Shown: piece by piece, positions 37,807-46,616 of the stretch | Position numbering within the stretch: the stretch's first letter is position 1 | Layout of the letters: every line of letters starts with the position of its first letter | Assembly: GCA_048201935.1 (NCBI GenBank) | Contig: DBFBGR010000014.1 | Location: 1-64,000, forward strand | DNA: 64,000 bases | Reading direction: 5' to 3' | Origin: MGBC124762 sp048201935 | GTDB lineage: Bacteria; Bacillota; Clostridia; Oscillospirales; Oscillospiraceae | Program-made: the position numbers and the translations under genes | The notes under the pieces: generated by a model | Told to the model about the DNA's origin: nothing | What the model saw: the letters and a program-made list of their open reading frames with translations, nothing else | Databases searched by the model: none

Positions 37807-39135
37807 ATGTCCATCCAACTTTCCGACCACTTTAGCTACAACCGTCTGGCCCGCTTTTGCATGCCCCCCATCATCATGATGGTCTTCACCTCCATCTACA
37901 GCGTGGTGGACGGCTTTTTCGTATCCAACTGGGCGGGGAAGACCCCCTTCGCCGCCATCAATCTTATCTACCCCGCCATCATGATCCTGGGCGGGGTGGG
38001 CTTCATGCTGGGCTCCGGAGGCAGCGCCCTGGTGGCCAAGGTCCTGGGCCAGGGAGATAAGGACCGGGCCAACCGCTACTTCTCCATGCTGGTGGCGGCC
38101 ACCGCCGTGGCCGGCGTGGTCCTTTCCGCCCTGGGCATCGTATTTTTGCGGCCCATCGCCCTGGCCCTGGGGGCCGGGCCCGAGATGGTGGACGACTGCG
38201 TGACCTACGGGCGCATCATTTTGTGCTTCAACACCGCCTTTATGCTCCAAAATCTCTTCCAGACCTTCCTCACCACCGCGCAAAAGCCCAAACTGGGGCT
38301 TTTATGCACTGTGGCGGCGGGGCTGACCAACATGGTGCTGGACGCCCTTTTTGTGGCGGTTTTCCGCTGGGGCATCGTAGGCGCGGCGGTGGCCACGGGC
38401 CTGAGCCAGACCGTGGGCGGCGTGCTGCCCCTTTTGTACTTCCTGCGGCCCAACGACAGCCTGCTGCGCCTGACCCGACCCCGGCTGGAGGCCAAAGCGC
38501 TGCTCCAGGCCTGCGGCAACGGTTCCTCTGAGCTCATGAGCAATATCTCCGGCCCGCTGGTGAGCATGCTCTTCAACTTCCAGCTCATGCGCTTGGCGGG
38601 GGAGAACGGCGTGGCGGCCTACGGTGTGCTGATGTACGTGGGCTTCATCTTTGTCGCCATCTTCATCGGCTACACCATCGGCACCGCCCCCATCATCAGC
38701 TACCACTACGGCGCGGAAAACCACGGCGAGGTGCGAAACGTCCTGGGGAAAAGCCTGAGGGTGATGGCCATTACCGGCGTGGTCATGACCGCTCTGGCCT
38801 GGCTTTTGGCCACGCCCCTGGCCAAGATCTTCGTGGGCTACGACCAGGAGTTGATGGACATGACCCGAGAGGCCTTCCACATCGTGGCCTTCCACTTTAT
38901 GATCGCCGGGGTCAACATCTTCGTCTCCTCCTTTTTCACCGCGCTGAATAACGGCGTTATCTCGGCCACGGTGTCCTTCTTCCGCACCCTGGTGTTCCAA
39001 AGCTCCATGGTGATCGTGCTGCCCTACTTCCTGGGCCTGGAGGGCATCTGGTGGGCCCAGGTGGCCGCCGAGGCCTGCGCCTTGTGTCTGAGCCTGGCCT
39101 TTTTGCTTGCCAAGCGCAAGAAGTACGGATATTGA
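37807..39135 (+). CDS. MATE family efflux transporter
   Basis: The 442-residue protein has twelve membrane helices in two homologous halves and MATE features such as PIIMMVFTSIYSVVDGFFVSNWAG, GVGFMLGSGGSALVAKVLGQGDKDRANRYFS, and the second-half GYTIGTAPIISYHYGAENHGEV. It exports organic cations or drugs with sodium or protons; the substrate is not readable. AAAGAAAGG precedes the start. It stands between the divIVA terminator and a short hypothetical gene with which it is probably co-transcribed. Confidence 0.93.
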   Translation: MSIQLSDHFSYNRLARFCMPPIIMMVFTSIYSVVDGFFVSNWAGKTPFAAINLIYPAIMILGGVGFMLGSGGSALVAKVLGQGDKDRANRYFSMLVAATAVAGVVLSALGIVFLRPIALALGAGPEMVDDCVTYGRIILCFNTAFMLQNLFQTFLTTAQKPKLGLLCTVAAGLTNMVLDALFVAVFRWGIVGAAVATGLSQTVGGVLPLLYFLRPNDSLLRLTRPRLEAKALLQACGNGSSELMSNISGPLVSMLFNFQLMRLAGENGVAAYGVLMYVGFIFVAIFIGYTIGTAPIISYHYGAENHGEVRNVLGKSLRVMAITGVVMTALAWLLATPLAKIFVGYDQELMDMTREAFHIVAFHFMIAGVNIFVSSFFTALNNGVISATVSFFRTLVFQSSMVIVLPYFLGLEGIWWAQVAAEACALCLSLAFLLAKRKKYGY

Positions 39136-39156
39136 GCTGTGATGGGAGAGAGCGAG

Positions 39157-39576
39157 ATGGAGAGAAAGACCCGCGAAGCGTGTGAGCTGCGCTATGGCGC
39201 GGATAGCTTGACCCTGGAGGACATTTGCTACTATCCAGAGGACGCGGTCAACGGGAACCCCTATAATACCATCTGCCAGGTGGAGGTGGTCTCGGGCGGG
39301 TTTGCCGGAGCGGGGGAGTGGGAGTTCGACTGGACGAAATTCCTCCACTTTGTGGCCGAGGTGGAGGAACTATACCGCTTCCAACGCCCGGAGGTGGAGC
39401 TTCTGGACATCTGTTATGGCTCCCGGGTCAAGCTGACAATGGACAAAACGGGGAAGCTGACAGTGTCCGGAAAGTTGTACGGTGATACAATGGGCCAGGT
39501 CCTGGAGTTTCAATTTCCCGCCGACCAAACGGCTTTGGAACCCTTTCTGCGGCAGTTGAAGCAGGTTTGTCGCTGA
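39157..39576 (+). CDS. Hypothetical protein, 139 residues
   Basis: The protein (MERKTREACELRYGADSLTL...) is rich in beta strands with acidic surface stretches, lacks signal peptide and membrane helices, and contains WEFDWTKFLHFVAEVEELYRF and VKLTMDKTGKLTVSGKL. The overall look recalls small single-domain immunity-like or WapI-like proteins, but I cannot assign it. ATG codons at 39142 and 39157 and a GTG at 39139 are in frame; 39157 has GGGAGAG at a good distance. It begins 21 bases after the MATE stop and ends just before the ileS T-box promoter. Confidence 0.6.
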   Translation: MERKTREACELRYGADSLTLEDICYYPEDAVNGNPYNTICQVEVVSGGFAGAGEWEFDWTKFLHFVAEVEELYRFQRPEVELLDICYGSRVKLTMDKTGKLTVSGKLYGDTMGQVLEFQFPADQTALEPFLRQLKQVCR

Positions 39577-39592
39577 AGAATAGCTTCCCCTC

Positions 39593-39621
39593 TTGACATT
39601 TGGGGGAAAAGTGGATAAACT
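39593..39621 (+). promoter_or_regulatory. Promoter of the ileS operon
   Basis: Consensus TTGACA (39593-39598), 17 bases, TAAACT (39616-39621). Confidence 0.82.
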
Positions 39622-39627
39622 ATTGGA

Positions 39628-39880
39628 GTTCAAACGCTTGGATGAGGACGAGTACCCGTGTGACGCCGCGAAGAGAGCCGCCGTTTGGTGCGAGGCGGAG
39701 GGCGAGGACGGGGAAGGATCACCTCGGAGCGGTGGGGCTGAACCAAGAGTAAGCCCCAACGGGCCGTCCCGTTACAGACGTAATGAGCGCCCCGGCCTGG
39801 TCGGGGAACAAGAGTGGTACCGCAGAGGTCACAGCGCGCCTTTGTCTCTTGATAGAGACAAGGGCGCTTTTTTTGTCAAA
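39628..39880 (+). ncRNA. T-box riboswitch, isoleucine-type
   Basis: This leader fills the 333-base gap before ileS. The T-box core AGAGTGGTACCGCA lies at 39811-39824 and can pair with uncharged tRNA. The long Stem I starts near 39640, with an AGTA bulge near 39652 and a specifier loop GGAAGGATCACC, where ATC (39718-39720) is an Ile codon. The competing terminator (GCGCC and TTGTCTCT with its complement, then T8) lies at about 39837-39875. Uncharged tRNA-Ile should turn on ileS. Confidence 0.93.
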
Positions 39881-39909
39881 AAACCATTTGGAATAAAGGA
39901 GACAGCAAC

Positions 39910-42687
39910 ATGGACTTCAACCAGACCGTACACCTTCCCCAGACCGACTTCCCCATGCGGGCGGGACTGCCCAAGCGGGAGCCGGAGATGCTCCAGGGCT
40001 TTGACGGGCTCTATGAGAAGATGGTGGCGCGCAACGACGGCAAGCCCCGCTTCGTCCTCCACGACGGCCCTCCCTACGCCAACGGCAACATCCACATCGG
40101 CACGGCCATGAACAAGGTCCTCAAGGACATGATCGTGAAGATGCGCAACATGACCGGCTTCCAGGCTCCCTACGTCCCCGGCTGGGACACCCACGGCCTG
40201 CCCATCGAGAGCGCTGTTTTGAAGGACAAGAGCGTCAAGCGCGAGGAGATGACGGTGGCGGAGTTTCGTACCAAGTGCCGGGAGTACGCCGAGAGCTACA
40301 TCGCCAAGATGACCGGCCAGTTCCAGCGCCTGGGCGTGCTGGGCCAGTGGGACGACCCCTATATCACTCTGCTCCCCGAGTTTGAGGCCAAGCAGATCGA
40401 GGTCTTCGGCAAGATGGCGGAGAAGGGCCTCATCTACAAGGGCATGAAGCCCGTCTACTGGTGCCCCGCCGACCAGACCGCTTTGGCCGAGGCGGAGATC
40501 GAGTACGCCGACGACCCCTGTACCACCATCTTCGTCAAGTTCCCCGTGTCCGACGATATGGGCAAGCTGGGCCAATACGGCGACAAGCGCAAGATGTACT
40601 TCGTCATCTGGACCACCACCCCCTGGACCATCCCCGGCAACATGGCCATCTGCGTCAACGCGGGCTTCGAGTATGTGCTCTTGGAGGCCCCCAACGGCGA
40701 GGTGTATATCTTGGCCAAGGAGCTGGCGGAGAACGTCTGCAAGCAGGCCGGCATCGACTACGCCGCGTGCAAGGTGCTGGCCACGCTGAAGGGCGAGGAC
40801 TTTGAGCTGATGACCGCCCGGCATCCCCTCTTTGACCGCGACAGCGTGCTGCTGTGCGGCGACCACGTGACCCTGGACGCGGGCACCGGCTGCGTCCACA
40901 CCGCTCCGGGCTTCGGCGCGGACGACTTCTATATCTGCCAGGCCTACGACAAGTCGGGCAAGACTTCCATCGGCGTGCCCGTGCCCGTCAACGCCAAGGG
41001 CGTGATGACCGACGAGCGCTATAACGGCCAGTTCTACGCCAAGGGCAACGACCTGGTCATCGCCGACCTGGAGGAATGCGGCGCGCTGCTGAGCAAGGAG
41101 AGCATCACCCACTCCTACCCCCACTGCTGGCGGTGTAAGAACCCCATCATCTTCCGGGCCACCGAGCAGTGGTTCTGCAGCGTGGACGCCATCAAGGACG
41201 CCGCCGTCAAGAGCTGCGACGACATCTGGTGGAAGCCCGACTGGGGCAAGGAGCGGATGATCTCCATGATCTCCGAGCGCAACGACTGGTGCATCTCCCG
41301 CCAGCGGGTGTGGGGCGTGCCCATCCCCATGTTCTACTGTGAGAAGTGCGGCGGCGAGGTCATCAACCCCGATACCATCGCCCATGTGGCCGACCTCTTC
41401 CGCAAGAACGGCTCCAACGTATGGTTCGACAGACCCGCGGATGACTTGGTGCCGTCTGGATTAAAATGCCCCCACTGCGGCCATGACCACTTCACCAAGG
41501 AGACCGACATCATGGACGTGTGGTTCGACTCCGGCTCCACCTGGGCCGCCGTGGCCGACGCTCGGGAGTGCCTGAAGTACCCCGCCGATCTCTATCTGGA
41601 GGGCGGCGACCAGTACCGTGGCTGGTTCCAGTCCAGCATGCTCACCTCCATCGCCGTCAACGGCGTGGCCCCCTATAAACAGATCGTCACCCACGGCTGG
41701 ACGGTGGACGGCGAGGGCAAGGCCATGCACAAGTCCCTAGGCAACGCCGTCAGCCCCGACGAGGTGCTCAAGGACTACGGCGCGGACATCTTCCGTCTGT
41801 GGGTGGCCTCCGCCGACTACACCCAGGACATGCGCATCTCCCAGGACATCCTCAAGCAGCTGGCCCAGGCCTATTTGAAGATCCGCAACACCGCCCGGTA
41901 CATGCTGGGCAACCTGGCGGACTTCGACCCCGACCAGGCGACCTCCGTGGCGGAGCTGCTGGATCTGGACCGCTGGGCGGTCCATCAGCTTGGAAAGCTG
42001 GCTAAGACTTGCCGGGCGGCCTACGACGTGTACGACTTCCACGTGGTCTACCGGGCCATCTACAACTTCTGCGTCATCGAGATGTCCAACTTCTATCTGG
42101 ACGTGATCAAGGACCGGCTCTACTGCGGCGATGCTGCAGGCCGCAAGAGCGCCCAGAGTGCGCTCTATCTGCTGCTGGACGGCCTGACCCGTCTGCTGGC
42201 CCCCATCCTGGCCTTCACTTCCGACGAGATCTGGCACGCCATGCCCCATGCCAAGGGGGCCAACGCCGACAGCGTGCTTTTGAACGACATGCCCGACTTT
42301 GACCCCGCCCTGGCCCTTTCTGAGGCCGAGGAGGCCCGCTGGGCCGAGCTGCTGGGCGTTCGGGATACGGTGCTCAAGGCCCTGGAGCTGGCCCGTGAGG
42401 AGGGCGTGAAGAAGAACCAGGACGCGGAGGTGGCCCTGCGGCTGGACGCCGAGACCTTCGCCGCCTGGCAAGCGGGCAAATTCCTGCCCGGCTTTGACGA
42501 GGCGGACCTTGCCACGCTGTTCATCGTGTCCAAGGTGACGGTGGAGCAGGGGAGTGGCGAGGGCGTGAACGCCCAGGTGAAGCTCTCCCAGGCTCCCAAG
42601 TGCCCCCGGTGCTGGAACCACCACGCTGATGTGGACGAAAACGGCCTGTGCCCCCGCTGTGCCGCTGTGCTGGGTCAGGAGGGCTGA
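39910..42687 (+). CDS. ileS: Isoleucyl-tRNA synthetase
   Basis: The 925-residue class I synthetase has the HIGH-type motif in PPYANGNIHIGTAMNKVL, an editing domain (TTTPWTIPGNMAIC, HTAPGFGADDF), and the WFDSGSTWAAV and GEGKAMHKSLGNAVSPDEV segment, a KMSKS variant reading HKSLGN. The C-terminal zinc finger has CPRCW and CPRC. The length and zinc finger fit the bacterial housekeeping class and not the mupirocin-resistant class. It is under T-box control and followed by lspA after one base. Confidence 0.98.
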   Translation: MDFNQTVHLPQTDFPMRAGLPKREPEMLQGFDGLYEKMVARNDGKPRFVLHDGPPYANGNIHIGTAMNKVLKDMIVKMRNMTGFQAPYVPGWDTHGLPIESAVLKDKSVKREEMTVAEFRTKCREYAESYIAKMTGQFQRLGVLGQWDDPYITLLPEFEAKQIEVFGKMAEKGLIYKGMKPVYWCPADQTALAEAEIEYADDPCTTIFVKFPVSDDMGKLGQYGDKRKMYFVIWTTTPWTIPGNMAICVNAGFEYVLLEAPNGEVYILAKELAENVCKQAGIDYAACKVLATLKGEDFELMTARHPLFDRDSVLLCGDHVTLDAGTGCVHTAPGFGADDFYICQAYDKSGKTSIGVPVPVNAKGVMTDERYNGQFYAKGNDLVIADLEECGALLSKESITHSYPHCWRCKNPIIFRATEQWFCSVDAIKDAAVKSCDDIWWKPDWGKERMISMISERNDWCISRQRVWGVPIPMFYCEKCGGEVINPDTIAHVADLFRKNGSNVWFDRPADDLVPSGLKCPHCGHDHFTKETDIMDVWFDSGSTWAAVADARECLKYPADLYLEGGDQYRGWFQSSMLTSIAVNGVAPYKQIVTHGWTVDGEGKAMHKSLGNAVSPDEVLKDYGADIFRLWVASADYTQDMRISQDILKQLAQAYLKIRNTARYMLGNLADFDPDQATSVAELLDLDRWAVHQLGKLAKTCRAAYDVYDFHVVYRAIYNFCVIEMSNFYLDVIKDRLYCGDAAGRKSAQSALYLLLDGLTRLLAPILAFTSDEIWHAMPHAKGANADSVLLNDMPDFDPALALSEAEEARWAELLGVRDTVLKALELAREEGVKKNQDAEVALRLDAETFAAWQAGKFLPGFDEADLATLFIVSKVTVEQGSGEGVNAQVKLSQAPKCPRCWNHHADVDENGLCPRCAAVLGQEG

Positions 42688-42688
42688 G

Positions 42689-43210
42689 TTGGAGACGAAG
42701 CATCGTAAGCTGCTGTGGCTGTGGTACGCCCTGGCGGGCGTGCTGGTCATCCTTGACCAGGTGGTCAAGGGCCTGGTGCGCGCTACCCTGGACCTGGGGG
42801 AGCGCCGCCCCTTCATCCCCTATTTTATCGAGCTCTACCATGTGGAGAATACCGGCGGAGCCTTCTCCATCTTCAACGACTATACCTGGATCTTGGCCGT
42901 GCTGTCGGCGGTGGTGACGGTGGCCCTGGTCCTGGCCCTTTGGAAGGGCGCTCTGGCGGACAGCACCCTGCCCCGGTTGTGCGTGACCCTGGTGCTGGCC
43001 GGCGCGGCGGGCAACCTCATCGACCGGGTCCGGGTGGGCAAGGTCACCGATATGTTCAACTTCACCTTTATGCGCTTTGGGGTGTTCAACGTGGCCGACA
43101 TCTGCGTGGTCTGCGGCATTTTGGGCTACGCGCTGTGGCTTTTGCTGACCCAGAGCCGCAAGGGAGAAACCGAGGACGACGGCCATGAAGCTGACGCTGA
43201 GCGTCCCTGA
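42689..43210 (+). CDS. lspA: Lipoprotein signal peptidase
   Basis: The 173-residue membrane aspartyl protease with four helices removes lipoprotein signal peptides after acylation. The two catalytic aspartates are in GNLIDRVRVGKVTDMF and FNVADICVV, and HVENTGGAFSIF is the conserved loop. A TTG start at 42689 is chosen: it follows AGGAGG by 6 bases and gives MWLWYALAGVLVILDQ-type spacing to the first helix (METKHRKLLWLW...). Longer frames overlap ileS. It overlaps rluD by 26 bases. The lipoprotein at 15687 is a likely substrate. Confidence 0.93.
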   Translation: METKHRKLLWLWYALAGVLVILDQVVKGLVRATLDLGERRPFIPYFIELYHVENTGGAFSIFNDYTWILAVLSAVVTVALVLALWKGALADSTLPRLCVTLVLAGAAGNLIDRVRVGKVTDMFNFTFMRFGVFNVADICVVCGILGYALWLLLTQSRKGETEDDGHEADAERP

Positions 43211-44087
43211 GTCGGGCCTACGGGCCGACGCGTTTTTGGCCGAGGCCGTAGAGGACCTGACCCGCTCCGCCGCACAAAGGCTGATGGAGACCGGAGCGGT
43301 AACGTGTAACGGCGTTGCTGTCACCAAAAGCATGAAATTGCCCGCTGGGGCGGTGGTGGAGGTAGAGCTCCCCGAGCCCGAGCCCATGGAGGCCGCGCCG
43401 GAGGACATCCCCCTGGACGTGGTCTTTGAGGACGCCGACGTGATCGTCATCAATAAGCCGGTGGGCATGGTGGTCCACCCCGCGCCGGGACATCCGTCAG
43501 GAACGCTGGTCAACGCTCTGCTGCACCACTGCGGCGGCAGTCTCTCAGGCATCAACGGCGTTCTGCGTCCCGGCATCGTCCACCGCATCGACCGGGACAC
43601 CTCCGGGCTGCTCATCGCCGCCAAAAACGACAAGGCCCACCTGGCCTTGGCGGCCCAGCTCCAGGGCCACACCCTGCGGCGGGTCTACCACGGCATCGTG
43701 GTGGGCGGTCTCCGGGCCGACAGCGGCACGGTGGACGCGCCCTTGGACCGCAACCCCAAGGACCGCAAGAAGATGGCCGTGGTCCCCGGGGGCCGGGAGG
43801 CGGTGACTCACTACCGGGTCTTGGAGCGTTTGAGCGGCTACACCTACGCCGAATTTCGCCTGGAGACGGGCCGCACCCATCAAATTCGGGTCCACATGGC
43901 CCATCTGGGCCACCCGCTGCTGGGGGACCGGGTCTACGGTAGCCCTAAGGGCTACCCGGGCCTGGAGGGCCAGTGCCTTCACGCCAAGGCCCTTACCTTC
44001 GTCCACCCCGGCACCGGGGAGGAGACCACGGTGGAGTGCCCCTTGCCCGACTATTTCACCGCCGTGCTGGACAAGCTCCGGCGGTAA
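43185..44087 (+). CDS. RluD-type 23S rRNA pseudouridine synthase
   Basis: The 300-residue enzyme has an N-terminal S4-like domain (SGLRADAFLAEAVEDLTRSAAQ, residues about 8-60) and an RluA-family catalytic domain with the active Asp in GIVHRIDRDTSGLLI. Later YRVLERLSGYTYAEFRLETG, GRTHQIRVHMAHLGHPLLGD and CLHAKALTFVHP are conserved. It probably makes pseudouridines in helix 69 or other 23S positions. Its position after lspA is the standard lspA-rluD order; the 26-base overlap is longer than usual, so its translation is presumably coupled. Confidence 0.93.
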   Translation: MKLTLSVPESGLRADAFLAEAVEDLTRSAAQRLMETGAVTCNGVAVTKSMKLPAGAVVEVELPEPEPMEAAPEDIPLDVVFEDADVIVINKPVGMVVHPAPGHPSGTLVNALLHHCGGSLSGINGVLRPGIVHRIDRDTSGLLIAAKNDKAHLALAAQLQGHTLRRVYHGIVVGGLRADSGTVDAPLDRNPKDRKKMAVVPGGREAVTHYRVLERLSGYTYAEFRLETGRTHQIRVHMAHLGHPLLGDRVYGSPKGYPGLEGQCLHAKALTFVHPGTGEETTVECPLPDYFTAVLDKLRR

Positions 44088-44129
44088 GCACACGAAAATC
44101 GACCCCTTGATGCAAAGGAGGGCTTTGTG

Positions 44130-44822
44130 ATGACCCAGAGCGCCCATATCCTGGTGGTGGAGGACGATGTGGACATCAACCGTCTGCTGTGCACCATCCT
44201 CACCACCGCGGGCCACGATGTGCGGCCCGCCTTTTCCGGCAGCGAGGCTCTGCTGTGGGCGGAGAAGTACGACTACGACGCGGTGCTGCTGGACCTGATG
44301 CTCCCCGGCCTCAGCGGCGAGGAGTTCATCCGGCGCATCCGTGGGGACAAGACCATGCCCATTTTGGTGCTCTCGGCCAAGGTGGCGGTGGAGGACCGGG
44401 TCAACGTCCTGGACCTGGGGGCGGACGACTTCATCCCCAAGCCCTTTGACAACCGGGAGGTGCTGGCCCGGGTGGAGGCCCAGCTGCGCCGCAGCCGCCG
44501 CTTTCAAGCTGGCGCGGCGGACCAGGGGACGCTGAGCTGGGGCCCCATCGCCCTGGACCGGGCGGCCCACACCGCCACGCTGAACGGCCAGGAGCTGCCC
44601 CTCACCGCCCACGAGTTCGCCATTTTGGCCTTGCTGATGGAAAGCCCCAGGCGGACCTTCTCCCGGGCCCAAATTTACGAGGCGGTGTGGGGGGAGGAAT
44701 TCATGGGCGACGACAACACCGTCAACGTCCACATCTCCAACCTTCGTGGCAAGCTGGGGGATGGGGAGTATATCAAGACCGTGTGGGGCGTGGGCTTTCG
44801 CATGGCGAATCTGGAACTTTAA
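44130..44822 (+). CDS. OmpR-family response regulator
   Basis: The 230-residue regulator has an N-terminal receiver (about 5-118) with the acidic pair in VVEDDVDINRL, the phosphoacceptor Asp in DAVLLDLMLPGL and the Lys in FIPKPFDN. The C-terminal winged helix (about 135-228) has LTAHEFAILALLMESPRR and VNVHISNLRGKLG. The ATG at 44130 follows AAAGGAGG; a GTG at 44127 is possible. It is followed by an ABC transporter and, last, its likely partner kinase, in the manner of peptide-antibiotic sensing modules, though the kinase has no BceS-like two-helix sensor. Confidence 0.92.
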   Translation: MTQSAHILVVEDDVDINRLLCTILTTAGHDVRPAFSGSEALLWAEKYDYDAVLLDLMLPGLSGEEFIRRIRGDKTMPILVLSAKVAVEDRVNVLDLGADDFIPKPFDNREVLARVEAQLRRSRRFQAGAADQGTLSWGPIALDRAAHTATLNGQELPLTAHEFAILALLMESPRRTFSRAQIYEAVWGEEFMGDDNTVNVHISNLRGKLGDGEYIKTVWGVGFRMANLEL

Positions 44823-44877
44823 GCTTTCTTTATACTTTCTTTGAGAGACCTTGAACTTTTGGCGTTATCCTTAGGGT
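44816..44877 (+). promoter_or_regulatory. Gap before the ABC transporter with repeated ACTTT boxes
   Basis: ACTTT occurs at 44816, 44834 and 44855, spaced 18 and 21 bases, on about one DNA face every two turns. TTGAAC at 44851 could be a -35 box but no good -10 follows. It could be a binding array for the response regulator. Confidence 0.3.
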
Positions 44878-44908
44878 ACCCTCAACGAAAGGAAGGCGTG
44901 AAAACCCT

Positions 44909-45832
44909 ATGGAAAAACCAGTGTTGACCACCCACGGTCTCACCCGTGCCTACGGCCGCCATCTGGCCCTGGACCAGGTGAGCATCACCGTGCCCCGGGG
45001 CGAGATCTACGGCCTGGTGGGCCGAAACGGCGCGGGCAAGACCACGCTGATGCGCCTGGTGACAGGCCAGAGCGTCCCCACCGCGGGCTCCATCGAGCTC
45101 TTTGGCAAGACAAGCTCCCGTGAGCTGCGCCAGGAGCGCAGCCGCACCGGGGCCATGATCGAGACCCCGACCTTCTCTCCCTTCTTGGACGCCCGGGAGA
45201 ACCTGGAGTACTACCGCATCCAGCGAGGCATCCCCGGCAAGGAGGCGGTGGAGGAGGCCCTGGCTATGGTGGACCTCACCGACACCGGCAAAAAGAAGTT
45301 CAAGACCTTCTCTCTGGGCATGAAGCAGCGCTTGGGCCTGGCCCTGGCGCTGATGAACCACCCCGACTTCCTCATCCTGGACGAGCCCATCAACGGCCTG
45401 GACCCCGAAGGCGTGGCGGAGTTTCGCCAGCTGCTGCGGCGGCTGAACCGGGAGCGTCAGACCACCATCCTCATCTCCAGCCACATCCTCTCTGAGCTCT
45501 CCGCCGTGGCCACCTGCTACGGCTTTTTGGAGAAGGGCAAGCTGCTGGAGGAGGTCACCGCCCAGGGTCTGGACGAGAAGTGCCGGGTGTGCCTGCGCTT
45601 GCAGGTCAGCGACACCGCCAAGGCCGCCGTGGCCCTGCACATCAAGCTGGGTACGGACCAGTTCAAGGTGCTGGAGGGCAACGTCATCGAGCTCTACGAC
45701 CTGCTGGACCGGCCCCAGGAGGTGTCCGCCGCCATGGCCGCCGAGGGCGTGGCTCTGGCCAGCCTGGAGCGGCGGGGCAGCGACCTGGAGGCCTACTTCC
45801 TGGACCTGATCGGAGGTGGGCACGATGCTTAA
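44909..45832 (+). CDS. ABC transporter ATP-binding protein
   Basis: The 307-residue ATPase has Walker A LVGRNGAGKTTLMRL, the Q-loop in RTGAMIETPTFSPF, signature FSLGMKQRLGLALAL, Walker B FLILDEPINGLDPEG and the H-loop ILISSHILSELS. The RTGAMIETP region and C-terminal extension (about 220-307) are typical of lantibiotic-immunity/BcrA-type ATPases. It overlaps the permease gene by 8 bases. Efflux or removal of a membrane-active peptide is the usual role of such pairs; the substrate here is unknown. Confidence 0.93.
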   Translation: MEKPVLTTHGLTRAYGRHLALDQVSITVPRGEIYGLVGRNGAGKTTLMRLVTGQSVPTAGSIELFGKTSSRELRQERSRTGAMIETPTFSPFLDARENLEYYRIQRGIPGKEAVEEALAMVDLTDTGKKKFKTFSLGMKQRLGLALALMNHPDFLILDEPINGLDPEGVAEFRQLLRRLNRERQTTILISSHILSELSAVATCYGFLEKGKLLEEVTAQGLDEKCRVCLRLQVSDTAKAAVALHIKLGTDQFKVLEGNVIELYDLLDRPQEVSAAMAAEGVALASLERRGSDLEAYFLDLIGGGHDA

Positions 45833-46598
45833 CTACATTCGCGCGGAGCTCTATAAGCTCTTCCACCGCAAGTATTTCTGGATCACGTTGCTGGTGACCC
45901 TGACCCTGGAGAGCCTTTTGGTGGGCGGCTGGGCCTTCATCAACATGCACGGCGCCCACGTCTCCTTTGACGAGGCCCTCTACACCGTCACCTACGAGCT
46001 GATACTGGGGCTCTACTTCACCATTATCGCGGGTGACATCGTCTTCGCCGGGCAGTATAAGAACGCCACACTGAAAAACGAGGTCTCCTTCGGCCTGCCC
46101 CGGTGGCGCATCTACCTGGGCAAGCTGACCGCCCAGCTCATCACCGCGCTGCTGCTGTGCTTTGTGATGATGGCCTATTATATCGCTATTTGCCGGCTGC
46201 TTTTGCCTGTGGACACCACGCTGGGCGGCCAGGCCGCGCTGGCGAACATCGCGACCCAGCTCCTCTACGCCCTGCCCCTGTGGATCGGCGCCCAGGCGGC
46301 GGTGTGTGCCTGCCTTTTCTGCATCAAAGGCGGCACGGGCGCGTCCATCACCGCCGTGGCCCTTTTCGGCGCGCTGCCTGTGGCGCTGGAGTTTTTGGGG
46401 CTGATGTTCAGCGCTCAGCCCTTTGGCCAGGCCCTGCTGTTGGCCTACGACTGGTTGCCGTCGCAGTTGCTTCAGCGGATCGGGAACCGGGTCGGCGATT
46501 GGGGCTACTTTGCCCAGACCTGCCTGGTAGGCGGGGTGTGGCTGGTCGTCCCCACGGCCCTGGGGCTGTGGAATTTCTCCCGCAAGGAGATCAACTGA
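45825..46598 (+). CDS. ABC transporter permease (lantibiotic-type)
   Basis: The 257-residue protein starts MLNYIRAELYKLFHRKYFWI, typical of ABC-2 permeases of BcrB/SpaE type. It has six predicted helices and the conserved segment IVFAGQYKNATLKNEVSFGLPRWRIYLGKL. GGAGGTGGG precedes the ATG at 45825. It overlaps the ATPase gene and is followed by the kinase after 18 bases, so all four genes appear to be one unit. Confidence 0.85.
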   Translation: MLNYIRAELYKLFHRKYFWITLLVTLTLESLLVGGWAFINMHGAHVSFDEALYTVTYELILGLYFTIIAGDIVFAGQYKNATLKNEVSFGLPRWRIYLGKLTAQLITALLLCFVMMAYYIAICRLLLPVDTTLGGQAALANIATQLLYALPLWIGAQAAVCACLFCIKGGTGASITAVALFGALPVALEFLGLMFSAQPFGQALLLAYDWLPSQLLQRIGNRVGDWGYFAQTCLVGGVWLVVPTALGLWNFSRKEIN

Positions 46599-46616
46599 GA
46601 AAAGGAGGCGGCGCAT

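Noticed and set aside
39829..41385. A 518-codon minus-strand frame opposite ileS
   Set aside because: Antisense shadow of a certain synthetase gene in GC-rich DNA; it lacks a start signal.
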